A stretch of 64,000 nt of DNA from Trichomonas vaginalis G3 (GCF_026262505.1 NC_067206.1:3252879-3316878), one strand, 5' to 3'; counted from the stretch's first letter, positions 1-9,755 are shown. Notes: generated by a model not told the origin, from the sequence alone. Numbers and translations: made by a program.

Positions 1-495
1 TAATTTTTCAATTCGCTGAAAACACATGAAAACTCAATGAAAGCCAAATAAATATATTTTAAATATTAACAAAATGCTGTATCTATTATAATATTTGAAC
101 TTTATTAATCAATTATTATTTTGACACTTTACAAATATACTCTGACTCCATCAAACAAAGTTCCTCAATTTTTGTCCCTCAGCGTCCCCCAAGTGGGGGA
201 CGCAATATTCCCCCTGGGGGACAAAACGACATCCTTATTGCAACAAAATATATTATTCATTGCTAAAATCAAATTTATCTATAATGATCGTTGGTTAATA
301 TTGAGCAATGGGCAAATGATTTACAATCGAGCGTTCCTAAGACTTAAAATTCATGGAAAAATGCTTTAGTACGAGTTTGGTGGAGAATTAATATATATTT
401 TTATGAATATTGAAATATTGAACAGCTTTTTGATGTATTTTCAAAAAAAGAATAAAAAGGATTTGATTTAAAAATAATATACTTTCATAACCTGT
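1..495. other. Intergenic, no gene; GC-rich palindromes
   Basis: No credible gene: the only open frame (121-369) starts at TTG and has no recognisable product. Embedded in AT-rich DNA are two GC-rich palindromes. One has a perfect 9-bp stem (182-190 with 195-203, loop aagt). The other is a C5-T-G5 palindrome at 210-220. Function unknown. Confidence 0.6.
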
Positions 496-999
496 TTAGA
501 TTAATAAGCAACACTTGGACTTTAACATTCCATCATAAGGATCTGTTTCCTTTGGTGTAAACTTGCCAGTAAGGCACTTGTAGAACAAGGCGAAGTTAAG
601 CTTGCCTGTTGACTTGCCTGTCTCTTCAAGAAGGAACTTCTGGACTTCCTCCTTTGTGACTTCCTTTCCACGGAATTTCTGAATAGCGATGATTTCATTG
701 ACATCGATGGATCTGGATCTGTCCTTATCGAAAGCTCTGAAGATCATCTTGTACTGGTACTTCTCATCCTTCTTAACGATGGCATTAACCATATCCATGA
801 ACTCCTTCTTTGTGATTTCGCCGGAGCCATCGATATCAATGCCTCTGAACATGATGTCGGACTCTTCTCGTGTTGTTTCGCGGCCTTCTAAATCGTCGTA
901 GAGAACCTTGAACTCTGCTGGCTTCATCTTTCCGTCACGGCCTTCATCGAGGGCATCAAAACGGGCTTCGATGGCTTTGATCCTTTCTTCGTCACTCAT
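496..999 (-). CDS. EF-hand calcium-binding protein with C-terminal CaaX box
   Basis: 167 residues, four EF-hand-like segments, so a calmodulin-sized calcium sensor. The best loops are DIDGSGEITKKEF (about residues 55-67) and DKDRSRSIDVNEI (about 91-103). The first segment (near 16-30) and the fourth (near 126-140) are degenerate and may not bind calcium. The C terminus is KSKCCLLI, so the last four residues, CLLI, fit a CaaX prenylation box, of the geranylgeranyl type by its final Ile. This predicts a membrane-anchored calcium sensor; no signal peptide is seen. The ATG is fixed by a trichomonad initiator ending three bases upstream. The stop codon overlaps TAAA, the known trichomonad polyadenylation signal. 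EF-hand assignment is secure; partner and process are unknown. Confidence 0.93.
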   Translation of the reverse strand: MSDEERIKAIEARFDALDEGRDGKMKPAEFKVLYDDLEGRETTREESDIMFRGIDIDGSGEITKKEFMDMVNAIVKKDEKYQYKMIFRAFDKDRSRSIDVNEIIAIQKFRGKEVTKEEVQKFLLEETGKSTGKLNFALFYKCLTGKFTPKETDPYDGMLKSKCCLLI

Positions 1000-1002
1000 T
1001 GA

Positions 1003-1012
1003 TGAAAAATGA
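1003..1012 (-). promoter_or_regulatory. Initiator (Inr) of the EF-hand gene
   Basis: On the minus strand this reads TCATTTTTCA and fits the trichomonad initiator TCA(+1)-pyrimidine-A/T. Transcription from its A would give an 11-base leader, the very short 5' UTR usual for T. vaginalis. Confidence 0.85.
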
Positions 1013-1015
1013 AGT

Positions 1016-1045
1016 CCGTTATTTTGATGGTTTTCAAAATAACGG
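1016..1045. repeat. Perfect 12-bp inverted repeat just upstream of an initiator
   Basis: Arms 1016-1027 and 1034-1045 are exact reverse complements (ccgttattttga / tcaaaataacgg) around a 6-base loop. The outer arms place two AACGG cores facing each other, 4 bp from the EF-hand initiator. Myb-type regulators with AACG-containing sites are known in T. vaginalis, so this may be an operator. That role is inference. Confidence 0.6.
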
Positions 1046-1913
1046 CTTTTGGGAAAATTTATACCTGAAGATGCAGTGCAAATATATACATGAAATAATT
1101 AAGGTTATGCAAAGGTACATTCACTAGGCGATAACAGTAAAATGGGATGAAAATAGGATAAATAGCATCCCTATATAGTGCCTAACAATATTTATACGGG
1201 CCAAAAAAAATTTGGCTTGAGATTTGGCGAGTTAGAAAACTTAGAAAATTGAGAGGGATTTTTATTTTTGAATTTTTTTGGAAAGTTAAAATTGCGATTA
1301 AAAATCGATTTCCGGGAGAACTAAGCATCTCATCATATATTTAAATCGATAAAAATATTAAATAATAGTTGAATAGTATAACTACTTGAAATTATGGCTG
1401 AATATACAGAAAAAATAAACATATTTGACATTTTTGAAAATTCATACGTTAGATGGTGACAAACTCATAAACTATACTTTAGCTAAGATTGATATATGGT
1501 TTCAACAACACATAGTTAAAATCGTAAAAATATTTTAGATTTCAAAAAGATATATATGGTAATATAATGGAACAGAGTCAACAAATAGCATGTAAAATAT
1601 GTTATAATTAACTTTTTATTAGATCTAATAGTATATATCGAATGGTTTCCAGCTTTATGGTTAATTATTTTCTTTTCGAGCTTCTCTTTAACTGTTGTAT
1701 TAAGGTTGTAAATTTTTGATGCTAGAAACTATGGAATCTTCTTTGCTGCTGCATTTTTCTTGAGAGTTCTTGCAATTTCGAATATATCTGCGCATTGTAT
1801 GAAATGGGGGCTTTAAAATATCTTGAATCATAATAGGACTGCTTTTCCAAAGGAATGCTTATTTGTAAATCAGAGAGTTTCAAAATTGAGTGCAAGATTA
1901 TCATCATAACTTA

Positions 1914-1993
1914 ATAATTTTGTAGCGTTTTTTAGAAAAATGCGAAGGGAGCGCCAGCGACCGAGCGTTTTTCTAAATATGCTACAAAATTAT
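1914..1993. repeat. Fold-back palindrome with GC-rich centre
   Basis: The outer 13 bp are an exact inverted repeat (ataattttgtagc at 1914-1926, complement at 1981-1993). Pairing continues imperfectly through the tttagaaaaa arms to a GC-rich centre (about 1941-1967). The end sequence ttttgtagc recurs in the neighbouring fold-back element, so both probably belong to one repeat family. Confidence 0.65.
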
Positions 1994-2012
1994 CATTCTC
2001 AATTGAATGATG

Positions 2013-2457
2013 AATCGAAAAAATTTTGTAGCGTACGATTATTTTCCCTTGAAAAATAAATTAAAAATTTTTGTATATTTAATCATACTGTTTAATGAGC
2101 ATCCTAATTTACTAAAAATAAAAAGACGATAGAAAATATTCAAAAAACTTGATGGCTTTAGGTCTTTTCGAGGAGTAACTTTTTCAGTGAATCGTCGAAC
2201 GCTATCCACTCTCATAACATGTCCTCTTAATGTCCAAGGATATGCAACTTTTATCCCCATATTCATTGATCTTCCAAAATTTCAATATCAAATTAGGCTT
2301 CAAAGTTCCTAAAACTTTAGCCATGAATAGGATGTCAATCTTAAAGTCATTTCCTACCTCCTTCATACATGAAATTAAGAATAAAAGTTAATTTTTTAAA
2401 GTTTTTTAGTGATAATTTTTCAATGGAAAATAATCGTATGCTACAAAATTTTCGATT
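2013..2457. repeat. Small inverted-repeat element ending in ttttgtagc
   Basis: The arms 2013-2057 and 2415-2457 are imperfect inverted repeats of about 43 bp (aatcgaaaa, ttttgtagc, tacgattattttcc, ttgaaaaat in order). The two-base length difference lies in an A-run. The interior is about 357 bp with a 75-residue minus-strand ORF (2039-2266) that I do not recognise. It resembles a miniature inverted-repeat element nested in the larger transposon. No clear target duplication was seen. Confidence 0.6.
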
Positions 2458-3264
2458 ACTGATCGGGTGAGAATTTTGATTTTGGTGCAAAAAAGGAAGA
2501 CAAGCTATTAACAAATCATTTACTGTTGTTCATCAAAAGAAGAAAACTTTGATAACAACTAATGATGATAAAATCAAGCTATCTTTTAATATTTTAAATT
2601 GATAAGACATTCAAAATATTTGAATGGTTTAAAATATTTTCTTTTAATTTCTATAAGATATTATCATGATTATATAATAAAATTTAAATTTTTATTCAAA
2701 AAGGCAATATTTCAAACTTTTAATTTCAAAAATCTTAATTCTGCAATAAATGTATTTAATTGTAGCAAATTTAATGATCCTTCGTCATGCTTAGCAATTT
2801 GGAACTCATAAATTAATGATTTCTTCAAGTAAAATTCTGCATTATTTCAAAAGTCAATAATTCTCTAGTAACTTTTCTTCAAACCCTAACCATTATATTA
2901 TAGGTATAATGGAGAATAATTGCAAAGAAAGATAGCCGAATTTACTGGGTAGTTCTTGTGATGCGAAATAATTGCAAATTAACACCTAGTTTTAACAGCA
3001 TCAATCTCTTTTTGCTCTCATTTAAATGCATTCGCACACTTTAATTTTGAAATATAAGAGTTTTGGAAATTATCAAATTTATCTGCTCAAATACTATAGA
3101 TCTTCATAAGTGTTAATAGAATCATTAGCCTTACATATAGTGTTTAATATAATGATGCACATTATACTGGGATTCATTCCTTATTCATCTAGTTATTATA
3201 AGATTTACAACCCCATGAAAATTTAAAATTTTGTCAAAAATAGTGAATGTACCTTTGGTTATGC

Positions 3265-3910
3265 TTTTCTTATTTATCTATCGGCACTTTTGAATGAGAA
3301 ATTTTGGATTAAATACTGGGTCAAAATATATCCATAATACAATAATACGATGATTTATAATAACGAATCGTTTAGCACTTTTGAATATGCTGTCAAAAAC
3401 AAAGATAGAAATATATACAAGATTATTGATTATAATCAATTTTTCTTCAACATAAAATAATAACGTTTCTATGCATATTTTACAATCAAAACTAAATAAC
3501 TACAATCTACACGATGAGATAAATTAAAACATCAACTAATTATTAATTGATGATCGCTCGATCGCATTATTAGAGGTTATATTGAAAAAATTGGCAAAAA
3601 AATCTTGTGCCAATAAACAACAAAAACGAACAAGGAGAATACGATCCTTTTCAAATCATTACACAAGCACAACTCAAGAACAGCTACTGCAACATGCATG
3701 CCTTATCCATCATTTTCTTGTCAATTTCTTCTCTAATTCATTTGTTTTGATTGGCACAGAGTTACATTTGATTTTCTTTACTGCTTCAATGAAAATAGAT
3801 TAGGCACTGTAAGAGTATTTCAGTTAATACAAAAGAATACTAAATTATCGATCAAAAAAAGAATTAAAATTCTAATATACTAATTTTATAATAATAACAT
3901 ATATAACCAA
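3265..3910. other. Intergenic, nothing recognised
   Basis: AT-rich spacer between the transposon at 1111-3256 and the MATE gene. The only open frame (3582-3803) starts at TTG and has no family features. Confidence 0.6.
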
Positions 3911-5347
3911 TTATATTTCTTGCTGAGATGTAGACGGAGATAAAGCATAAAAGCTTGATTTGTATTCATGCAATACATATATCATCACAAAGACTGATGC
4001 TATAAAATTCAGAGAATCTTGAATTGTTAAGGAATAAAGTACTAATATTGAATTCGTTTTCACCACTTTTGTCATTACTACTGATGCTATCATCAGAGAT
4101 GAAGCTTTAACAATAGGAGCTATAGTTGCTAACCCATAATGTCCAAAAACAATAACTAAAGGAGCAACAATTTGAACAAATGGTTCAATAAACGATGTAT
4201 AAAATGGAATTGGAGAAATCTTATTAACAAATGAGAGCATGTTTTCATCCTTTATCCATATTTTGATGATAATTTCTGGATTGATAATCATTATTGGTGA
4301 TATTACAAAAACAGTGAACATTGGAATTAAATGTCCAAATTCGAATAGTCTATAAAGCCTCTTTGACTCTCCTTTATGAAGTGCATAACTCACAGATGGT
4401 GCAATTCCACTTGTCCCTCCTTGAATAGCTATAATAAGCATTGAATAAACCTTCATTGTTGTTGAGTAAACAGTGCAGATTTCTGTTGAATATCCTATTT
4501 CTTCCGATGACTTCTTCAAGAATATGGAGAATACAACAGGTGTAATAGAACTAAGAGTGATTGATAAAGTTGAAGGAATGGAAAGATATATCAAATTCCA
4601 GAATTGCGATGATGGTTTCGTTATGATTTCTTTCCAATTCGGACTAATGCAAAATCTATTCATTGAAAAAAGAATCAACAGTAAAATGGAAAGAGAAACA
4701 GGACCTAAAATAAATGCAATGCCCATAAAATCAATAGGTGCTTTGAAAACATATATGAATAAAGGATCAGCACCAAGAGAAATTACTAGAGCACTGATAT
4801 TAATGAATGAATACCAGTTAGCTCTTCCACAAGCGAGAACAATTGATGCAGAAATTGTTAAATTCAAGCTGAAAAATGGTATGCAGGCAATTGGCATCAA
4901 GTAGTTTCTTGCACTTGCAACTAAATTTTCGGGAATTCCCATCAATGGCAGTATATATGGGACTGAAAAAGTCAAACATATGGTTGCAAAAACACCGAGA
5001 ATTATTGACATTCTGATCATTTCTACATAAAGTTTGCATGCTTCTCTATAGGACTTTGTTGCAATCATCTCACTGAATTTAGAACATGTTCCTTGCATAT
5101 GGAAATATGAATATCCGACCACCAACTGTCTAATGATACTTGCGATGCTAACAATTGTTACACCATCAGTTCCAAAACCTCCCTTGATGAAATACAAGTC
5201 AATTGCATCTTGAAATGCTGATGCGATTGAAAAAAAGAAACCAGGAATGTTCAACTTAAAAGTTGTAGCAAAAGGAGTTGAACTTCCAAGGAGTTTATCT
5301 TCTTCTTTATCACCTCCACACTTGCACTCGATTGGCTCGTAATCCAT
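3911..5347 (-). CDS. MATE-family multidrug/organic-cation efflux transporter
   Basis: 478 residues, close to the usual 450-500 of MATE exporters, with about twelve hydrophobic segments and no signal peptide. The MatE pattern is visible in the first half: an early polar helix (IASAFQDAIDLYFI), a loop around SIIRQLVVGYSYFHMQGTC, and the SIVLACGRANWYSFINIS stretch followed by GADPLFIYVF and GIAFILGP. This matches the SxxLxxxGr ... dPlfi ... GxA signature of helices 4-6. These proteins exchange H+ or Na+ for drugs or organic cations in the plasma membrane or a vacuole. Substrate cannot be told from sequence. The ATG at 5347 is the only reasonable start; no clear initiator precedes it. Confidence 0.88.
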   Translation of the reverse strand: MDYEPIECKCGGDKEEDKLLGSSTPFATTFKLNIPGFFFSIASAFQDAIDLYFIKGGFGTDGVTIVSIASIIRQLVVGYSYFHMQGTCSKFSEMIATKSYREACKLYVEMIRMSIILGVFATICLTFSVPYILPLMGIPENLVASARNYLMPIACIPFFSLNLTISASIVLACGRANWYSFINISALVISLGADPLFIYVFKAPIDFMGIAFILGPVSLSILLLILFSMNRFCISPNWKEIITKPSSQFWNLIYLSIPSTLSITLSSITPVVFSIFLKKSSEEIGYSTEICTVYSTTMKVYSMLIIAIQGGTSGIAPSVSYALHKGESKRLYRLFEFGHLIPMFTVFVISPIMIINPEIIIKIWIKDENMLSFVNKISPIPFYTSFIEPFVQIVAPLVIVFGHYGLATIAPIVKASSLMIASVVMTKVVKTNSILVLYSLTIQDSLNFIASVFVMIYVLHEYKSSFYALSPSTSQQEI

Positions 5348-5534
5348 TCAAGAAATATACCCCATGATCTCCATTTTTTAACTACTCTCTCAATTTTGAT
5401 TTATTATCTCAAAGAAATTGAGAAATAAGGCATTCAATTTGTTGAATGATCCCCTGCATAATTTCCCAAAAACAAAAAATATTAAATAACATGTCATTAG
5501 GTTAATAAAAATATTGATTTATTTTTAAGGGTGC

Positions 5535-5567
5535 ACCCATATGTACGTTTATTTGAGAGGAGGATTA
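5535..5567 (+). repeat. Dispersed repeat, copy 1
   Basis: Reads acccatatgtacgtttattt followed by gagaggaggatta. It is repeated at 5915-5950 with one substitution and one extra agg. It is preceded by agggtgcac; the same ggggtgcac...gagaggat combination occurs inverted at 6550-6569. Confidence 0.65.
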
Positions 5568-5914
5568 CCCTCTCAATTTTGAGGGATTCGTTAGTTTATT
5601 TTCTCGATGAATATGCAATAAAATTTGATTTTTACCTTATCAATATACTTCATATAATATACACATGTTCATGTAAAAACTTTTTTCCAAAATCCTCAGG
5701 AATTAAGGGATTTTTGAATTTTAAGAATTTTTTTTCGAATTTTTTCGAAAAAAAAATATTTTCAGAACAGCCTTAACGGCTAAGATTTAGGAACAATGTT
5801 AAGTATCAAAAAGAAAGGAGGTCTGATATAGACAACATATATCGTTGAAGGTTGAAAAAATCTCTAATATTTGAGCCCAAAATTTCAAATTTTAATTTTT
5901 TGAAAAAAGAGGCC

Positions 5915-5950
5915 ACCCGTATGTACGTTTATTTGAGAGGAGGAGGATTA
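5915..5950 (+). repeat. Dispersed repeat, copy 2
   Basis: Second direct copy, 380 bp after the first. It begins acccgtatgtacgtttattt and continues gaggaggagg-type sequence. The pair may be remains of one repetitive family, perhaps with termini in gtgcacccct (6561-6569). Confidence 0.65.
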
Positions 5951-7008
5951 TATTTTTGAAAGGGTGAAACATTATGAATATGTTAATTATATAATAATAT
6001 GTATTATTATAAAAAAGAAAAAATAAAGCACGTTAAAATTTTTCTTTCTTGATTTTTTACAAAATCTACTTAGAATTATGCAAAATATGACTAAATAATT
6101 ATAAATTTCAAGTTAAATTTTAATTTTGATAAATAATTTAAATTTCAAAATATCAAGTTCAGTTCGACTATGTATGTAGTAATTCCTCAATAAAGTGCCA
6201 AAACCCTATTAAAATATATGAACATTTTCAACATTTTAATGTTTTTATTTAAAAATTTGATGGAATATGAGCTTCAAACAATTATTATGTAAATAAAAAT
6301 AATTAAATATATGTATTTATTCGTATTACAACCGTAGTAAGTCGATTCTTCCTTTCTTCTACTGAGTTTTGAATTTGATTTCGAATTGTAAAGAGATTCA
6401 AAGGAAAAATACTAGCGGATAAAAACTACCTCCATGAAAGGGTCATAATGGAGTCAAGTTGTATTTTTTGATATTTTTTGCTTTTCGAGCCTAAATAGGT
6501 AGCCAAGATAATGCCTAAAAATAAGGTTCTAAATTCTGAAGTTTACATGATCCTCTCGTGTGCACCCCTAATCTTTTTTCAATAGTGAATTGAGAAGACG
6601 GAACGATTTTTGATCCCCGAAGATAATGTTCCAACAAACTATTCATTTAGTATTCTGTATATAATATTAAAGTGAAAAACATGCTTAAATCATCATTTTT
6701 AACATAATTAACCTCGATAAATTAATTTTTCCCTAATATATCCAATTATCACGCCAATATATCTGTTACAAGTATATAATGCAATTTCTTATTTCCAATT
6801 ATCACTTTAACGGTTGAGATTGCATATTGAAAAAATCTTAACCAGAAACTCATTAAAGCAATAGAGATTAAGCTTTAAAATCGTAATGAAGTATGATTAT
6901 CTATATGAAAAAGAAATTAATTATAAATAATAAAATTTTAAAATAAAAATAAAACTTCAGAAACCAAAGAGCTCTATATAACAAACAAGACAAACATATA
7001 GAAGTAGA

Positions 7009-8037
7009 TTAAATCTTAAATCTAAGTGTTGCAGCAATACCTGATAAGTTGTTTAGCTCTGAATTTTGTGCAAGTCTTTTTGGAAGAATTAAAACGTTTG
7101 AACCAGTAGATTTGAGGTATTCAATGAATTTGTTGAAAGCGGCTCTCTTGCTGTCCTCAATTTTCCTTATGTAGTCCTCTGTAACGAAAAGAGTGTCAAT
7201 TGCACCGTATTGTGTAGCTTTCTTTACGTTGTCATTGCCGAGAGCGACCTTATCGATATCCATGAGCATTGACTGGTTGAATTTCTGGTATTCGTTGATG
7301 TACATCGAGTAAATGTAATTATCGATAATGTGCTGCTGTTTGGCGATGGCTTCTAGTACTCCTTCTGTTGTATCTGCCTTGCATGTTCCTTGGAGGATGG
7401 CTTTATCTTTGGCAACTGCTGCGATATTCAAAGCAAGTGAGTTATCGCATAAATAACTGTAGAGTTTGTCTGTTGGAGAGCTGGATGAGATAAGTAGGAT
7501 GCACTTGAGATCAGATTTATCGAGGTCTTCTAGGAGCTTTTGGGTTTCCTCGTACAATTTCCCTTCATTAGTGTAGTGGCTCGTTGCAATGTGCTTGCCG
7601 AGCTGGTTATAAATAGAGACTGAATGCTTGCCAAGCAGGATTACTAATGTTTCGACGCCGGAACTGTTGTCTTGGGAACATTTCAGTTTTTCTATTTCCT
7701 CGCTTGTCCATTCATGTTTCCAGAGTTCGAATTTGGAACCCAAACGAAGAAGTACTCTCTGACTGGCGCCTACCTTAGCGAACTCGTAGTTGTCAGCAAT
7801 TCTTCCACTTAGCCACATTTCGTTTGAGCCGAGCTCGAATTCAACGCCTGTAATCTCAACACGTGCAACATGAATTTCGATTTTCTTTGTGCTTCCTATT
7901 TCAATTTTCCTTCGAATCTGAGTTGTAATAATATCACCGTCTTTGATGACTTCTGAGAGGGCTTTGAAGTCATCGTTTTCGTCAGTCATTATTACAGCAA
8001 CGCGTGAAGATGGAACCTTAGATAGATCTAGCTTCAT
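7009..8037 (-). CDS. PELO: Pelota / Dom34 mRNA-surveillance factor
   Basis: 342 residues, collinear with Pelota/Dom34 but shorter than the roughly 370-385 usual. The N-terminal Sm-like domain is clear (MKLDLSKVPSSRVAVIM, later DGDIITTQIRRKIE and IHVARVEITGVEF), followed by the eRF1-like middle domain (from about residue 130, LVILLGKHSVSIY). The C-terminal eRF1 domain 3 contains VALGNDNVKKATQYGAIDTL. No GGQ is present, as expected of Pelota rather than eRF1. The family binds empty or stalled ribosomal A sites with Hbs1 and ABCE1 to split stalled ribosomes (no-go and non-stop decay), in the cytoplasm. The ATG follows a canonical initiator by three bases. Assignment is strong. Confidence 0.95.
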   Translation of the reverse strand: MKLDLSKVPSSRVAVIMTDENDDFKALSEVIKDGDIITTQIRRKIEIGSTKKIEIHVARVEITGVEFELGSNEMWLSGRIADNYEFAKVGASQRVLLRLGSKFELWKHEWTSEEIEKLKCSQDNSSGVETLVILLGKHSVSIYNQLGKHIATSHYTNEGKLYEETQKLLEDLDKSDLKCILLISSSSPTDKLYSYLCDNSLALNIAAVAKDKAILQGTCKADTTEGVLEAIAKQQHIIDNYIYSMYINEYQKFNQSMLMDIDKVALGNDNVKKATQYGAIDTLFVTEDYIRKIEDSKRAAFNKFIEYLKSTGSNVLILPKRLAQNSELNNLSGIAATLRFKI

Positions 8038-8040
8038 TAT

Positions 8041-8050
8041 TGAAAAATGA
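8041..8050 (-). promoter_or_regulatory. Initiator (Inr) of the Pelota gene
   Basis: Minus-strand TCATTTTTCA three bases before the ATG, identical to the EF-hand initiator, implying a leader of about a dozen bases. Confidence 0.85.
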
Positions 8051-8603
8051 TCCGAAAAATAATTGATGAAAAATTTTTGCTCTTATTGAAAAATTCATAA
8101 GTGAAATCAAAAATAGGAAAAATTTAGGGCATCATCAACAAGGCACTGAATCTATTCAATTGAAAATCTACTGATTCTTTATGGACATATACATGGCCAG
8201 GGAGTAGAATATATCAGATTTGAAGATAAATCTCATGTCAGCAATCAGAAATTTTCCAGATTTCGTAAAATTTTCCCAAGCTTCGTAATGATTCCCATTC
8301 ATTGGGTTGCAGAGAAACCTCATCTGAATAGTATTAAATAATGACAGTGAACACTTTCGATAAATTTTATTTTCGTTAATAAGCTATGTAACATTTGATT
8401 AGGTTTTCCATATACCATCTAGCCTAAGATGCTTCTCATCATGGATTTAAACGATATTTTAAATAATTATTTTGAATTATTCACATGAAATAAAGTTTAG
8501 CCAAATGCTTTGATCTATATTCATGTATAGTTTAGGCAATTAAAACATACTAATATAACAGATAGATTTTTATTTATTTGATAACAAATAGTATAAGATA
8601 TGT
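8051..8603. other. Intergenic, nothing recognised
   Basis: AT-rich spacer between the Pelota promoter and the 3' end of the CLN3-like gene. No open frame or repeat was found. Confidence 0.6.
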
Positions 8604-9755
8604 TCAGCTTCTTGGAACAGAAGCACTAAGGAATGTCTTTTCTGCAATGATTCCAAACATCGTATCAAAAACAATTGCAACAGTAGAACTGAACGTTGTA
8701 ACATTAGATCCAAGTTCTTTTTCGCGAGCTGTTAATTTATTATCAATAAGTATCATATGGAAGGTATTGGCATAAGTCAAACCAGCAATTGATCCCACAA
8801 TAAAGATAGAAAGGAATTCGTACCAAATTGGCATCCAATGATAGATTCCTTGCAACATCCAGGCAAAGAAGTTCAAAACTTGGAAAGCAGTTAAATATCT
8901 GAGATGAGGGAACTGGAAAAATGAAAGTGAAGTACAAAAGATCAAAATACCAATATTTTCGAATAGCATCAATAATGGGAAGATATATTTGTGTGTTGCG
9001 TGGTAATCTTGGGTCTGAGCACAGTCAAGAAATGTAGTTGCAATCACATCTTGTGAAAAATATATAATGTCATATGTAAGGAAGTAGTAAACGACTTTCT
9101 TGAGGAAATCAGGTGAGCATGAGTTTAGTTTCTCCTCATTTTCTGTAATTGTTTCTGTATTTTCGGAAACTAATGGTTTTGTATCTAATGTGGGTGGTTT
9201 CTCTCGTAAGATACAGAAATATGATACTGCCATGATTGCGACAAATGGTAAAAAGCATAAAAATGAGAGAGAATAACTAAATTCAATGTCAATGAACATA
9301 ATCGCTAGTAAAGAACCTATTATTCCTGAAACACCAGTTCCAATACCCCATGATTTCATCATTGAAGATTTCTTGATATAAGCCATGTAACCAATGATAA
9401 CAGATTCTCCGAAGAAACAAGATGCACCAAGTAGAAAAACAGATACTAAGCACATCCAGAATTGAGGAGCAAATGCGCAACCAATGTATCCAACTCCCAT
9501 TAAAATAACTATCGAAAGAAATCGAATATCGTATGAAACATTACGTTGAGTAAGTGCTGTATTAACTGAACCAGCAAAAAGACCACTGAAACTTAAAGCA
9601 AGGTCAATGGCTGGTAAAAATCCTGGCTGATTATATCTTGAAATAATTCTTTGAGCGCTAGAAAGCACAATAAAGAATGATATATTGTTTGATATAGCTA
9701 CAAATATCATCGTAATCTTCTGACATAGCGTAGAAGGTAAATCATTCTCTTCCAT
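8604..9755 (-). CDS. CLN3: CLN3 / battenin-family membrane protein
   Basis: 383 residues, about eleven hydrophobic helices; human CLN3 has 438. Signature stretches are recognisable. The first helix reads SNNISFFIVLSSAQRI, matching the family's NN-hS-hVVhLSAAxDI. FFGESVIIGYMAYI plus SWGIGTGVSGIIGSL corresponds to the conserved GE..hLG........W.sGTG.aG..GSL. A late helix has GLTYANTFHMI, like the family's YVNTF motif. Battenins sit in lysosomal or vacuolar membranes and affect organelle pH, lipid and amino-acid balance; their transport substrate is debated. The loop around residues 185-220 is polar and variable. Start chosen at the first ATG, which directly precedes the first helix. Specific function here is inference. 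Confidence 0.85.
   Translation of the reverse strand: MEENDLPSTLCQKITMIFVAISNNISFFIVLSSAQRIISRYNQPGFLPAIDLALSFSGLFAGSVNTALTQRNVSYDIRFLSIVILMGVGYIGCAFAPQFWMCLVSVFLLGASCFFGESVIIGYMAYIKKSSMMKSWGIGTGVSGIIGSLLAIMFIDIEFSYSLSFLCFLPFVAIMAVSYFCILREKPPTLDTKPLVSENTETITENEEKLNSCSPDFLKKVVYYFLTYDIIYFSQDVIATTFLDCAQTQDYHATHKYIFPLLMLFENIGILIFCTSLSFFQFPHLRYLTAFQVLNFFAWMLQGIYHWMPIWYEFLSIFIVGSIAGLTYANTFHMILIDNKLTAREKELGSNVTTFSSTVAIVFDTMFGIIAEKTFLSASVPRS

Larger units (their letters stand above)
1111..3256. mobile_element. Degraded DNA transposon, 16-bp TIRs, 8-bp target duplication
   Basis: The ends are exact inverted repeats: aaaggtacattcacta at 1111-1126 and its reverse complement at 3241-3256. Directly outside both ends is the same 8-mer ggttatgc (1103-1110 and 3257-3264). 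Inverted ends plus an 8-bp direct duplication are the footprint of a cut-and-paste transposon, with a length usual for hAT or Mutator-type elements. The 2,146-bp interior has no intact transposase. The ORFs at 2039-2266, 1722-1907 and 2599-2811 are short and unrecognised. Two further inverted-repeat structures (1914-1993, 2013-2457) lie inside. Probably a non-autonomous or decayed copy. Confidence 0.8.
5348..7008. other. Long AT-rich intergenic region with dispersed short repeats
   Basis: No supportable gene in 1.66 kb. It contains two direct copies of a roughly 35-bp repeat (5535-5567, 5915-5950). An inverted, shorter related sequence lies at 6550-6569. The open frame at 5531-5776 starts at GTG inside the first copy and is rejected. 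Confidence 0.6.

Noticed and set aside
121-369. 82-residue open frame
   Set aside because: Starts at TTG, no family features, and runs through GC-rich palindromes; no evidence of a gene.
522-704. Minus-strand 60-residue frame
   Set aside because: Lies inside the EF-hand gene in another frame.
2039-2266. 75-residue minus frame as a transposase remnant
   Set aside because: No recognisable transposase motif; it lies within a small inverted-repeat element and may be chance.
3582-3803. 73-residue plus frame
   Set aside because: TTG start, no initiator, composition not protein-like.
5531-5776. 81-residue plus frame
   Set aside because: GTG start inside a dispersed repeat; Phe/Lys-rich chance frame.
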